Part shown: positions 38,226 to 49,175 of the stretch, in pieces | Numbering within the stretch: position 1 is the stretch's first letter | Layout: every line of letters starts with the position of its first letter | Origin: Hydractinia symbiolongicarpus | Lineage: Eukaryota > Cnidaria > Hydrozoa > Anthoathecata > Hydractiniidae | Length of the DNA stretch: 60,000 nucleotides | Assembly (NCBI RefSeq): GCF_029227915.1 | Contig: NC_079879.1 | Location: 30,572,501-30,632,500, forward strand | Direction of reading: 5' to 3' | The notes under the pieces: generated by a model | Databases searched by the model: none | What the model was told of the DNA's origin: nothing | What the model saw: the letters and a program-made list of their open reading frames with translations, nothing else | Program-made: the position numbers and the translations under genes

Positions 38226-41213
38226 GTTTCCGCATTCCAGGTATAGGGAGAACCAACGTAGACGGGTATATGGGGATGGTGCGAACTAACGTAAAAACAT
38301 TGATTGAGGACCAGGTAGAGAATATGGGCTCAGCAGAGATACAGTTGTCCCTATGGATCATGTGGAAGAAGAAAACAAACCCGGAGGAGGCCAACGACAA
38401 GTAAATTGAGGTAAAAAAGGCCTTCAATAGTAATATGGCCTCAATCTTCCAGGGTAGCGATGTAGACGACGTGCTGGACATGATGTTTGCACAAATCAAG
38501 ACCCACGTGGAGCAACCAGCGCTACCCCAAAGTGGCTTTACGATTAGTCGAATCCTATACCTTGATGTAGACTTCCATAAGTTGCGGTTAACAAGGAGTT
38601 AATCGTATATGGAGCTACCCAAATGGATAGCCTCAGAAAAGGCCATCATTAACCCAAAAAATAAAGATGAGGAGTGTTTTAAATGGGGCGTCATCGCATC
38701 CCTACACCATGAAGAGATTGAAAAAGATCCACAAAGAATTACTAAGCTGAGACCATACGTAGACCTCTATAATTGGAAGGGTATAGAGTTTCCGACAAGC
38801 ATCAAGAGCGTATACAAGTTAGAGAGGAATAATAAGAACATTGCGGTGAATATACATAACGGGAAAGAAGATCAATATTCTGAGGTGATCAGAGCACAGC
38901 GGACGTATGAAACAGGTGAACCAGCTGCTTATCACGGATGATAAAAAGGCCCACTATACGGCTGTCAAAAGCCTATTGCGACTATTGGGGAAAGAGACAT
39001 CGAAAAATAGGAATGCGATGCACTTTTGGCTGAACTTCCTACAGGCCTTTCCCACAGTTGAATCGAGGGACAAACACCATGACTATTGCAAAGACCACGA
39101 GGCTGTTAAAATCACAATGCCAACAGAGGCCGAGAAATGGCTATACTAAAGAGATGGTCATTAACAATTCAAGGTACTCTTTGCCATATATGCAGATTGT
39201 GAGAGTCTGTTAATCCCGGTGGAAGATACAAGGGGTACGAAAACCAAAAAGCTGAGTAAGCACGTACCATCGTGGTGGTGCACGTATCTAGTACGTATCT
39301 AATACCTTTTCCTATGGGGATGTACCACATTCTCTAACAGTCCACAGGGGTAAGGACTGTGTGACGAAGTTCGTCAACCACCTGGAGGACGAGGTAAAAC
39401 GGCTCTACAATGCCTACCCACAACAACCCATTCTGCCTCTAACGGAGGTCCTAAAAAGGAAACATGACGAGGCATCGAAATGCCAAATCTGCATGAAACC
39501 CTTTGACGACTGCGAGAATAGCCACAAGGTTCAAAACCATTGCCATTATACGGGGCTGTATAGAGGTGCAGCGCAAACCGGTGCAACCTTAAATACAAAA
39601 TACCTGGTCATATTCCCGTCATCTTCCATAATCTCTCCGGGTACGACGCACATCTCTTCATTGGAGAATTTGGTGAAAAGTATGACACCCAGGACATTTG
39701 GTGCATCGCTGAAAATACTGAGAAATACATCAGTTTTAATGTTAAAATCAAGGTACCGCTTGCAGGTCTCGGATATGGCCATGGCGAGACGTATAAGACC
39801 ATAGAAATCAGGTTCATCGACTCTTGCCGATTAATGCCATCATCATTAGACAAATTGGCCGGTAATCTTGCCGATGAACAGTGCAAACATCTCGGCTGGT
39901 TATTCAACAATGATGACAAGTTTCAACTCATGCGCAGAAAAGGTTTTTATCCATACAAATATATGGATGATTGGCAAAAATTCGAAGAGCCGGAGCTACC
40001 ACCTAAGGAGGGATTCTACAGCAAGCTGAATATGAAGGGGATCAGCGACAATGAATGTGCATACGCAAAAAGATATGGAATGTTATTACCCAGAGGGTGA
40101 TGTAGTCACCATGGGCGACTACCACGATGTATACCTCGCTACAGACGTCCTGCTATTGGCCGACGTATTTGAAACGTTTCGGGAGGTATAGTTGACAAAT
40201 TATACGCTTGAACCTGCGCACTTTTACAGTGCACCCGGCCTGACCTGGAAGGCAGCACTCAAGTATACCGGAATCAGGTTAGAGCTCCTCACAGACCCCG
40301 ATATGCTCCTGATATTCGAGATGGGTATCCAAAGAGGTATAACCCAGGCCGTACACCGGTATGTCAAGGCTAATAACAAGTACATGGGAGATCAGTACTA
40401 TTCAGAGGTTGAGTCATCATAAAGGCAAATTAAAAAATATCCGGAGAGGCTACACGACAAATATATTGAGCTGCCATTCCTACCGGAACGCACGACGGTC
40501 CACGATGGTCCACGAAACTCGTGATGAAGCCAAATTTCAAGGGTGGAAGCCGGCTCAGTAAGCACGTCCTAGGCGTTGAAATGGGTAAAACGGAGGTCAA
40601 AATGAACAAGCCGGTGTATATAGGCCAGGCCATCCTGGACCTGTCAAAGGTGGTCATGTACGAGTTTCACCACGACTATATGCGGCCCAAATATGGTTCC
40701 AAACTGCGGCTCTGTTACATGGACACGGACAGCTTACCATATTCGAACAGAGGACTTTAAGTGCGATATCGCGCAGGATGTCGAGACACGTTTCGATACA
40801 TCGGAATATAGTAAGGACGATAATAGGCCTCTCCCAGTGGGTAGGAACAAAAAGGTCGTTGCCTTGATAAAAGACGAATTGGATAGCAAGATCATGACCG
40901 AGTTTATTACACTTAGGGCCAAGCTCTATGCCTACAAGAGCCTCACGAAAGAGGTGGTGATCGCAAAGCCAAGGGCGTAAAGATATGCGTGACCAAAAAG
41001 TCCATCACATTCGACGACTATCGACGGTGTCGTGAAGAGGGCGTCGGTATCTACAAGAGTCAGGTCTTGATTCAAAGCAAGAACCACCAGGTATATACCC
41101 AAGAGGTATCGAAGTTAGCGCTTAACAGGGCGGACGAGAAAAGGCTTGTACAGCCTGAACAAATTACAACGCTTGCCAGGGGCCATTACCGCCTGCTGCA
41201 TGCAGGGGAATAA
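38226..41213 (+). pseudogene. PolB: Polinton protein-primed family B DNA polymerase, broken
   Basis: In Polintons this enzyme replicates the element from a protein primer. Pieces in order: N-terminal segment with an in-frame TAA at 38402-38404; 38609-38941; 38907-39149; a zinc-knuckle/HNH-like block (CQICMKPF and HCHYTG) at 39475-39570; exonuclease-side segments to 40100; 40192-40422; and a palm segment with the YMDTDS catalytic motif at about 40715-40732. The tail runs to a stop at 41211-41213. Frameshifts separate nearly all pieces. Compared with block 2, about 45 codons around 40385-40430, including the NNLY block, are missing. The copy cannot encode a polymerase. Confidence 0.88.
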
Positions 41214-41301
41214 AATAGAGGTGTGTTTGTATATTGCTATATTTCTACCATATGCTATGACCGCTTATGTTCTTTTTCGTTATAAACGACTTCTAATAAA
41301 G

Positions 41302-41796
41302 ATGTCTGATATCACAAGAGTGTTCGACAATGCCTCTGCGGAATATGAGCAGATAGAGAAGCCCATCGATAAACGCCAGGTCCTTAAGGAAGCCCCGAGG
41401 AAAGGCAAGGGTCATCTCCTACCCCAAAAATGCACACAAGGGTTTGTCGACAAGGCTCCAGATGAGGCTATCGACAATGTGCACACTGAGTACGTACAAC
41501 GTGAGCTTCAAGAGAAAGGTGAGAAGACTGCCAAGGCGTTGACTACCCATGTGATCAGCCTCTATGCGAACCTGATTGGGAATATTGTAGATATTGACAG
41601 TGTTGACGAATTGTGCAAGGATATCGAAAAGGACCCCATCATTAAGGATTTCATGACAGATCTCGGTATTCTGGTGTACTGCACCATCGGCAGATGCCTT
41701 CCCCAACTCCTGGTGGGACGGCATACCGCCCAATATATGTCTAAGAAAAAGGAGGATGCGGGGACTAGCGAAGAAGATCCTCTGACGGTGCTATAA
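41302..41796 (+). CDS. Conserved Polinton protein of 164 residues, open frame
   Basis: ATG at 41302 is preceded by CTAATAAAG, the start-site box seen at other Polinton genes here. The frame is unbroken to TAA at 41794-41796. It is mostly charged and helical in composition, has FVDKAPDEAID, a hydrophobic stretch LGILVYCTIGRCLPQLLV near the C-terminus, and a Lys/Glu tail. A diverged copy with the same two blocks lies on the minus strand at 52800-53213. I do not recognise a function. It is one of the few undamaged frames in block 1. Confidence 0.6.
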   Translation: MSDITRVFDNASAEYEQIEKPIDKRQVLKEAPRKGKGHLLPQKCTQGFVDKAPDEAIDNVHTEYVQRELQEKGEKTAKALTTHVISLYANLIGNIVDIDSVDELCKDIEKDPIIKDFMTDLGILVYCTIGRCLPQLLVGRHTAQYMSKKKEDAGTSEEDPLTVL

Positions 41797-41989
41797 TATA
41801 CATAAGCGAAGAAGAACAAAAACAAGAAGAGAGAGTCATCACGAAACCAGCAAAACACCCGGGGCGTGTGGCCCAAGGACACAAATAGGCAGCACTGATG
41901 AAGAGAAGAAAGGAAGAAATGAAGCAAAAAGAGGATACTGTAGAGCCTGCAGTCAAAAGTTACTATTTGTCGTAGAGGCAAATAGAAAT

Positions 41990-42307
41990 CAATATGGAGG
42001 GAACCGAGTGTTAGAGATGCAAACACTATCTTTCTTTGAACAATTTCAAGATCAAATGAAATGGTCAATTAACAAGGACATGCATCTGGTGCCTCGATAA
42101 GAAGAAAATGTCAAAAGGGCGGCACGTAAGCCCCGGCAATCAGCCCCTACATGAGGGTATAACATGGGAAGACTACGAATTCATTCACATACACCACAAG
42201 GTACCGTTTAAATATATAGAAACTGGCAGGCAGCCGACGCTTGCCGATGTTGCTAAGGCAATGCACAAGGCGACTATCTGGATAGTAAATGGAAGCCAAA
42301 CGTTGTA
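41990..42307 (+). pseudogene. Small Cys-motif Polinton protein remnant
   Basis: A short segment at about 42040-42110 has a C-x2-C pair (TCIWCLD) followed by a Lys-rich stretch, like small zinc-ribbon proteins. The block 2 copy (53590-53725, minus) keeps the same C-x2-C. The frame then runs to 42308 (KVPFKYIETGRQPTLAD). Stops precede the Cys pair, so it is broken. Role unknown. Confidence 0.45.
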
Positions 42308-42329
42308 AGGGATGCAAATGCGTCCTAAC

Positions 42330-42738
42330 ACTTGACAAGTTTAAGATTAGGGGTTATAGTTGAACGAAGAGTTGTATAAGTTGCCTGGCTAAGGCAAAGG
42401 GGAAGCGGCACACCAAATGCAAGGACCATGTTATCGAACACGAGGTAGATCTTCTTTTTGAATGGATAACAAAGTTGTCCCCATTGTTGGCCGGTGAGGA
42501 GAGTCTCTTCATAGTTGACGACTGCATTGCTAACGAACACCTCGACAAACGGAGACAGACTCCTACTTGAGCTTGCCGTCAGTGGTAGGCACAGAAAACA
42601 TAGTTTATGGCTCTTAACGCAGTCATATACATCTCTCCCCAAGAATCTGAGGAGGCAGAAGAAGGCCCTGTATTTGTGGTACCCTAATGAACGCTCGGAT
42701 ATTGAAATGATAGACGAAGAGACGAAGGATCAAGGATG
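42330..42738 (+). pseudogene. A32-like (FtsK/HerA) genome-packaging ATPase remnant
   Basis: This ATPase pumps the genome into the capsid in Polintons and related viruses. The Walker B strand ESLFIVDDCI is at about 42501-42530. It is followed, in a shifted frame, by LAVSGRHRKHSLWLLTQSY and the RxQKKALYLWYP end. The Walker A part was not recognised and would lie in the decayed region near 42130-42450. At least one frameshift (near 42540) disables it. Confidence 0.72.
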
Positions 42739-42854
42739 ATCTAAACAAATCCAAGCATGCATGCCTGCATGCCTAGAGATTGGAGCACCCTAGGACTTGG
42801 AAAATTCTGAGTGACCACGGTGAAAACTTCTGGCCAAGCATTGGTATATAGAAA

Positions 42855-43690
42855 ATGTCTTCACAGTTTGCCTTATTCAAGGCAATACCGGCAGGATCGA
42901 TTGAGATCTTGTTTGATAAACAAAATCAGCCCCTGTTCAAATGTGCTGATCTCGAGAGATTCCTGTGTATTCCAAATGGTCTTGATCGCCATATGACAAT
43001 ATCAAGAGGAGAAATAGCGGGTATGCCAAGTGTAGTCGGCGACTACACTTGTTCAGGTATGCCAGGAGGAGGAAAAACGACATGGTGTATTTGTCACGTT
43101 GGACGGGGTCCTTGAAATTACACACCGTTCTAGGAAACCCAAGGCAGTAAAACCAATCAAATGGTTAGCTCAAAAAGGTGTTGAGAAATTACAGGATGAA
43201 CTCCAGGAGCAACGTCAAGCTCTTGAGGATAAGGATATTGACATGGCGCTCCTTGAGGATGACTTAGACGATAGAGACAAACAGCTCGTGGTGTTGAGGG
43301 ATGAAATGGAGGATCTACAGGAACGTGCCGTGCCCCACCTCGAAGATCCTGGAAAGGATAGCAGTATGGTAATTACCCAGAAGAACAACGACTATTCATT
43401 CCAATACCTTGCCATTTCTGGTCAACAGGGGTATGTAGCGCAAAAGATTCGGAATAAGCTTGTTGACTACCCCAGGGGGGAGATTGTCGTACTAGCAGAG
43501 ACCCCAAATGCTATTGTACACTACAACTGGCTTCAAGAACGTGGATATATCGAGGTAAACCCGGAGCGTGTGAGACATTTTAGGCTTGGTGAACATTACA
43601 CGCATGAACGTCTCCTAGAGCTTGCGGAAGCGGTCCTGAGGGTGTACCTAGATCTGCGTACACCCAACCAAACACAATTTTCACTACCCA
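42855..43690 (+). pseudogene. BRO/MSV199-like DNA-virus regulatory protein, one frameshift
   Basis: ATG at 42855 opens a Bro-N/MSV199-like domain (GSIEILFDKQNQPLFKCADL). After a shift between about 43040 and 43090 it continues as VFVTLDGVLEITHRSRKPKA, the second half of such a domain. A Glu/Asp/Gln-rich coiled coil (43165-43330) follows, then a C-terminal region with IRNKLVDYPRGEIVVLAETP, which fits the DUF3627-type partner of MSV199. These proteins are common in insect and other large DNA viruses and are thought to bind DNA. The domain call is from pattern only. Confidence 0.6.
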
Positions 43691-44281
43691 TGGCCCCCTT
43701 GGTAAGGTTTCCAACCCCACCCTATGTGATATCAATTTTGACCAGTATGTTAAAAGCTATCGAAATATCAAAAGATGGAACCATATGCGCAAAAACAGCG
43801 ATTTACAAAGTATTACGATTTCCGCGTACCTGTCCTGCGATGCTGCATAAAGGCAGGGTGGGTGACTGGCTATTGCCCTACCTGCCTGGAAAATTTTAGG
43901 TATCGAAATGGAGAATACTATGAAGGCTTTGAATATCCTAGCAACCTAGAGCTTTTAAACAGGGTATGGTCAAGTAGGAAGGCATTGGCAACACTCGCAA
44001 GGAGCGCAATCGACGAGGATTTCGAGGCCGATATTCAAACCCTAGGGCTCTACATCGTTGCGGCTAAAAAGAACAACTATGGCACACTCTGTTACGAGGT
44101 TATCAAGGATAGGGACTTGAAGCTATCGGATTTGGCTGACATAGAAACAATAGGCAATATCCTCAATTTTCCTATACCGGATAGACGATTGGTTGATATT
44201 GATTTTAAAATGAACCTGATGTCATCAAAGGCATTGTTTATGGGTACCCGTTCTATACCGAGCCTCCTTTGCTGTATGTAA
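43690..44281 (+). pseudogene. Unrecognised Polinton-borne frame
   Basis: The frame 43775-44281 (about 168 codons) overlaps the end of the previous one and is coding-like: a CIKAGWVTGYCPTCLENF segment with spaced Cys residues, then LARSAIDEDFEADIQTLGLY. The Cys pattern could be a zinc site. It may be the shifted continuation of the BRO-like gene or a separate gene. No family recognised. Confidence 0.4.
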
Positions 44282-44338
44282 GAGATCCGAGTAAGGAGTT
44301 GGAAGATAGACCTTTAGGGGTGCTTCTGAAATTACTCT

Positions 44339-45477
44339 TTACCAATCCTTCACATGTTCCGGAGTCACCTGAACATCCTCTAGTATCTGCATGAGTTCCT
44401 CCAAAACGAAGCTCCTTTCGGGACCGTCCTTTGGGTAGCATAAAACGCTGCTACCTGCTACGATACGATCCAACCTATACATTTTCCTACTCCAGAAAGC
44501 GTCAGTGGCGCGTCTTTTCGAGTCCCCATGTTCTTCCCCGGGTTGTAGCAAATACAAATACAACCCATCCTCAGGTAGGGGTCTTTCCTCGGGATATTGC
44601 TGACGTTTCACAAGCGGTACATCCTCGAGCTTGACCGCCTTGTTAGGTTTCATCTAAATCATGGCAGTCTTGGTATTATTGAGATTTTTCAGGATAGTGT
44701 ACAGGTGCTTGACCCAAATGGTACTAGGCTCCCTAGAGACAAGCTCTTGCGCATTCTGAGGCTTGAAGAGTCTTTCAGCAAGTACCTTGTTGTACTACTC
44801 TACGAAGGTCGTGAACGTATGATGATACTTGGTAGTGGCCCGTTCAATATCCACACCTTTGCCTTCTAGCAGCTTCGTTACATCTGACTTGAACTCAGAA
44901 CCATTGTCACATTAGAAGATTTTAGGGTATAGTAAAGGTCCCGCTTTGTAGATATCCTTGATAATCTCCGCAACCTCGCTGGCTTTTTTCGTTCTCAGGG
45001 GTCTGGCCACCTTGTATCTCGAGGCAACGTCAATCCCCGTGAGAATATACTTATATGTATTACCACACAAACGATCATGAGACATGTACAGTAGATCAAA
45101 CTGATGCATCTGGTTAGGCCTCGTAACGGTAAAATGAGGATAATCGATCTTTTTAGGGCCCTTGATGTGTTGTAGCCACAAGAGTTGCCTACTCAGCCAG
45201 TGACTGGCCTTCTTTTTGAATATACCGGGTCCTGCAGCGAGTAATCTAATAGCTTTTCGCCCAGTCCAGAGATGTTCTGGCATCTATATTGTAATACCCG
45301 TATACGTCTGTCTGTCACGCAAAAAGGTAGCTTAGCTTCGCAATAGCGAGAAGCACGCAATGCGGTATAAAACGGGCGAACCCGTGGATTTCCCATGGGC
45401 TAACGACTAGTATAGTAAATTTGGCTTAGATTTTCCGCCTCCTCTTCTGTAACAACATGTGGTGATTTTTCTGACAT
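44339..45477 (-). pseudogene. INT: Polinton (retroviral-type) integrase, broken
   Basis: The integrase inserts the element into host DNA. The start ATG at 45477-45475 has TTATAAAC directly upstream. An in-frame TAG at 45400-45402 follows after about 25 codons. The zinc-binding region and catalytic core follow: QFDLLYM with the first catalytic Asp, and YKYILTGID. An in-frame TAG at 44912-44914 falls directly before CDNGSEF, the second Asp motif. The C-terminal part (44653-44339, KMYRLDRI and GPERSFVLEE) is in another frame. A decayed copy lies at 50128-51723. Confidence 0.82.
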
Positions 45478-45506
45478 GTTTATAATATGTCAGAAAACGT
45501 TCTTAC

Positions 45507-45903
45507 AGATACTTGTAAGCAACGAAGCCTAGCAGGGATAGGGAGCCAAGGATGAACGTGAGTTCACCATCTTCTTGTTTTTTGGAGAGTACGTAAAAAT
45601 CTTTCAATTGCGGGGCCTTTTTGTCTGAAGCAATGTAGTATTGGTACATATCGTCATCCAATTAACGAAGGCTGTTACCAGCCTTTAGTTGCATTTCCCG
45701 CTGTTCGTTAAAACAGTCCAACTTGTCTCGCCTATCACGTATCCACTGGGCCTGAGCTGCATTGAGCTTTTCCATAGCTTCGTCGTGTCTTTTCCTCTCC
45801 GCCTCGCCGTGTCCCGAGAGCTTTCTAAATAGAAAGTTGGTGCCGGAAAATGCTAGGGCGTTGATTAGCGCCCCTCTCACTATGATCATAAGAGTAGCCA
45901 TTT
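45507..45903 (-). pseudogene. Small Polinton membrane protein with one in-frame stop
   Basis: The likely start is ATG at 45903, by comparison with the block 2 copy at 52157. A hydrophobic N-terminus, a charged GEAERKRHDEAMEKL helix, an in-frame TAA at 45661-45663, then SDKKAPQLKDFYV and a C-terminal membrane segment (LTFILGSLSLLGFVAYKYL) before the final stop near 45507. The block 2 copy has no stop at the equivalent place, so the TAA here looks like a mutation. The gene sits between capsid and integrase in both blocks. Function unknown; a virion membrane or minor structural role is a guess. Confidence 0.6.
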
Positions 45904-46109
45904 TATTCTGAGACGAAACGGTTGCCTTTTGCAATGTTCTCACCTGCCCACATAGGTTGGGAATTGGTGTAGTGCAGCCTTTTCTCCACCTCGGCAAGCA
46001 GTGGAGTATGTTTTCGATACCTGAGCGGTACCTTGTGATCAATGTGCCACTCTCCATGGTTGCCCCATGTCATCCCCTCAGAAAACTGAGCCTCGATTTT
46101 TGGTGGTCA

Positions 46110-47370
46110 CTAATACTCCACTGAGTGAAACCTACCATCAAGTATATTCAACTGCGCGTCCTGCATAAGGTACACGTAGCACCTAAAATCCCCAGTTCTG
46201 TCGGCCTTTTCAGTAATGTACAACGTGATGCCAACACTTAGACGTTGTAGGGGCCTTCCAGAACCATGTAGGGTATTGTCCGGGCTTGCTCGGAAGTCGA
46301 ACGAAAGGGCGTACCTTTCGTTGAAGAATTGGCCAATGGTCACATTCGAGTCATGGCTACCGAAAAGATTCGCGACTTGCTCGAGGTGGTTTTTGGGAAG
46401 CATGACATGGCTATACAATTCATTAGGCTCGCCCTTAACGGTGACGCGCTGGTCTTCAAAGATCTGTAAAAGACCCCGTTTACACCAGCATATGGCTTCA
46501 CTTCCCTTCAGGATCTACAAAGAGTAGCAAAACACCCTTGAGAATTTTCGCGGGGGTGTCGACTTGGAGATTGTATGAGGTATCTACCTTTTTCATGGTG
46601 ACAACCTTGCTACGGAGTATGCGTTCGTAGGGCAGGGCCAATCTTGCATATCCTGACATTATGGCACTCACGAGACCTTCATGGGTAATCTTGTCAAACT
46701 CCAGCTTGATGTTGGTGATCTTGTACATAGCATCAGCTCCCTTAGCTGCCGTGCTTCCTTAGGCTGCTGTCCCTGCATCTTTGATGACGTCGCTATGAGG
46801 TACGAAATATAGAACAAACTGCAATCTGTCATATAAGCCCGCTGGATAAAAGGGTATGTCCCTCGTCAGTTCAAACATCTTGCCCAAGGGGACGCAGAAA
46901 GTGTTGCCATACGCCGCAACAATGGCTTTTTCCTCATCGGTCCCAACGTGGTCACTAGCATTGACCTGTAAGGCCCTGATAGTTCCTTCATTAGGATTAA
47001 TACCCTCTAAAAGAGGGTATTGTCACGATCAAATTTCGATATCCACTGCCAGGGTATTGTAGTCGCCAATATTCTGTACCTCGTTGCCGTTCAAAGTAAT
47101 GCGTAGATTCTTCACCAGACTTTTGCCTATATTCGACACGATCGCACGCTTTGTATAAGTCCCCGTCAGTGTAAGATCAAATAAAAGCTTGAGACTACCG
47201 GGAAAGATAACATCATTCTGGGACATGTTTGGGATATCAACATAGAGGTATTCGTTTTGATTGATGGTTGAGGGAATATGGCTTATCTGAATCCTCTGTT
47301 GCCGTCCTTTAATACCAAAGAGCTGCTTCGTCTCCGCATAGGGGTTGATTTTGTCTCCGAATGCACTCAT
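46110..47370 (-). pseudogene. MCP: Polinton major capsid protein (double jelly-roll), broken
   Basis: This is the hexon-like shell protein of Polinton virions. The start ATG is at 47370-47368 with a TATA-rich box (TATATAATAAACATG) in front. Segments: 47370-47029 (IPNMSQNDVIFPGSLKLLFD, NGNEVQNIGDY), a decayed middle, 46728-46498 (LALPYERILRSKVV, KGVLLLFVDPEGK) and 46418-46110 (NERYALSFDFR, ending FHSVEY). The pieces are in different frames, so at least two frameshifts are present. About 180 bp of the 3' end is repeated at 51129-51311. Confidence 0.8.
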
Positions 47371-47405
47371 GTTTATTATATATATATAAGAATTCTTCTA
47401 AATAA
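47371..47405. promoter_or_regulatory. Divergent TATA-type promoter between capsid gene and plus-strand gene
   Basis: The 35 bp between the capsid ATG (minus) and the ATG at 47406 (plus) hold TATATATATAA. The capsid side reads TATATAATAAACATG. A bidirectional core promoter is the simplest reading. Confidence 0.5.
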
Positions 47406-47900
47406 ATGGCTGATAATCTTGATAGGGATGATAAGGGTGGTGGGGATGAAAATAAAGATACTGCACAGAAACTTCCATCAACGCAGCAACTCCCATCAAC
47501 GTTGGGACAACAACAGCATGGAGACACCACGACTACGGGTATTGATACGGGCAGGACGCTGGTACAAATGAGGGTCGACGATCTGTACGAGTGTGGGGAC
47601 CGTCCATGTGATCCCCTATAATGATTTTCATTTGGAAGGGAAACGTCTTTTCTATATGAGTGTAGATATTAGTGGTTTTATATTAAAGAGTAGGGGTGTG
47701 GGTTTACTAGCTGCCAGTACCATTTTAAGAAATTTGGGGGCAGATTTCGTGCGGGATATGGGCTTTAAAGAGTATATCACCACGCCCAACAAAGGGGGTA
47801 AAGCAAGGGCCCAGAACCTCGCGAATGAAGTTGATGTCCTTGTGTTGAATAAGGGTGAAGATGAGGAGGGTAAAGAGAAGGAGGAGAGTGAAATAATCCA
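47406..47900 (+). pseudogene. Unrecognised Polinton protein, low-complexity N-terminus
   Basis: From ATG 47406 a hydrophilic Asp/Gly/Gln/Thr-rich segment runs about 70 codons. A shift near 47590 leads into FYMSVDISGFILKSRGVGL, a TTPNKGGKARAQNLANEVD stretch and a Glu-rich tail, in frame with the next gene. The charged tail and divergent position suggest a structural or core protein, but this is only a guess. No homolog recognised. Confidence 0.4.
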
Positions 47901-48666
47901 GATGAAAACAATAGACAGTATTCAAAATTTTGCATATGATGTGCAGGGTCTTGTCGATACTTCGTTTATCGACGACGCTGCCATCGAGGATGTTGATATG
48001 AGAAAGATAAAGCTCGAAATTAAAACCTTACAAAATAGCATTAAAGAATTGAAGGGTAAGATTATTTCATATGATAGTGATATCAGAACAAAGGAAGCCA
48101 AGTTGAAACAACTCAAGAAGCAGAAGGCTGGGGGGGCAAAGGGATAGAGAAATCACCAATCTTGAGAAGGATATTGATAAATTGAAGACGGATAGGAAGG
48201 TCGCAATGGGTAGACATGGTCTACTTTCCTCTGAAATTTTTAAGCATCTGAAGAATATCAAGGCTGAGTTGATGAAAATTGCCGGAGATGACATGCCTTT
48301 GCTGGAGAAGCTTAAGGTTTTGTTTAGGGAACAGGGTATAACTATAGCTAGTATCGTGTCGGCAATTGGCCTATTAGTTTCCACTATCGTGCTTTTCGTC
48401 ACAGGAGGTTATACTGCAGCACCTGCTGCAGGAGGAAATGCCGCGGCGGGTGGTGGAAAAGGGTTTGTAGAAAAGCAGCTTGAAAGGATTGAAAAGTTTC
48501 TCAAGTATCTGGCGGGTGAGGCTGGTGCTGCATTGCCTGGTATCATCGGTACGGTTGTATCCTTCTATCTCAGGGTAGCGGCAACAGTTGTCGAATATGC
48601 AGCCAAGCACCTGTACATGGCCATCGGCCATGGTTTGTCGTGCTATATGTTGGAAAGAGAAAATAG
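47901..48666 (+). pseudogene. Coiled-coil membrane protein of Polintons, two frameshifts
   Basis: Homologous along its length to the intact block 3 gene at 59171-59959. A coiled coil (KIKLEIKTLQNSIKELKGKI) is followed by a frameshift at a G7 run near 48130, then the conserved EQGITIASIVSA and LVSTIVLFVTGG membrane segment, a Gly/Ala linker and KFLKYLAGEAGAALPGIIG. A second shift near 48625 leads to the end. Widely seen in Polinton-type elements but without assigned function; a virion membrane role is inference. Confidence 0.65.
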
Positions 48667-48702
48667 GTTACTTGAGCCAGATGTAGGCTATGATGACGCT
48701 TA

Positions 48703-48900
48703 CCCCCGTCGTGATCAATCAGTCTTGGTATCTTCATGTTGGTTTTGTGGGGGTTGTTCAGGCGATGTAGTGTAATCAGGAGGCGTGGGTGGTATGGCAT
48801 GACTTGGGGGTGTATATGGTATAGCCTGTACACTATGATCAGGATGTGTATGTGGTGTAGGAGGTGTAGTATGCTTAGGAGGTGGTTTGATAGTAGGCTT
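48703..48900 (-). other. Proline/threonine-rich frame, remnant
   Basis: On the minus strand an open stretch of about 65 codons is rich in Pro, Thr and His (IKPPPKHTTPPTPHTHP), ending at TGA near 48703. It overlaps antisense the shifted end of the previous gene. It may be the C-terminal tail of a lost minus-strand gene, or repeat-driven sequence. Confidence 0.35.
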
Positions 48901-49152
48901 GATATCTGAGCAATTGACGACAGAGCCTGTGAAAAAGGACCGTTACGTGAACGCTAAACTCAAATGCTACAAGAACACAATCACAACCAAATTCCATGGT
49001 ATGCCAGTACCCTACGACGAGCCCTGGCAAGCCAGTGCCATCCTGGCTATTTCATCGTGTATGTGCAAGGTAAAAACTACTACCCCCAGGTACATGTTTT
49101 GAACTGTCAGTATAAGGACTTTAAAAATGAATTGTTGCTGAGCGAGGATTAA
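48887..49152 (+). pseudogene. Small conserved-looking frame, shifted
   Basis: Two overlapping frames are coding-like: one with VNAKLKCYKN and one with FIVYVQGKNYYPQVHVLNC ending at 49150-49152. They look like the halves of one small protein split by a shift near 48970-49030. Not recognised. Confidence 0.35.
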
Positions 49153-49175
49153 CTGGATTCCCCCCTATAACAAAC

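Noticed and set aside
43050-43085. GMPGGGKTT looking like a Walker A P-loop
   Set aside because: It lies within the BRO/MSV199-like region where the true continuation is in another frame; the ATPase with Walker B is upstream at 42330-42738 and its Walker A should precede that.
47278-47621. Overlapping plus-strand frames around the capsid start
   Set aside because: The 47278-47571 frame overlaps the capsid N-terminus antisense; only the frame from 47406 has a start-site context and continues into coding-like sequence.
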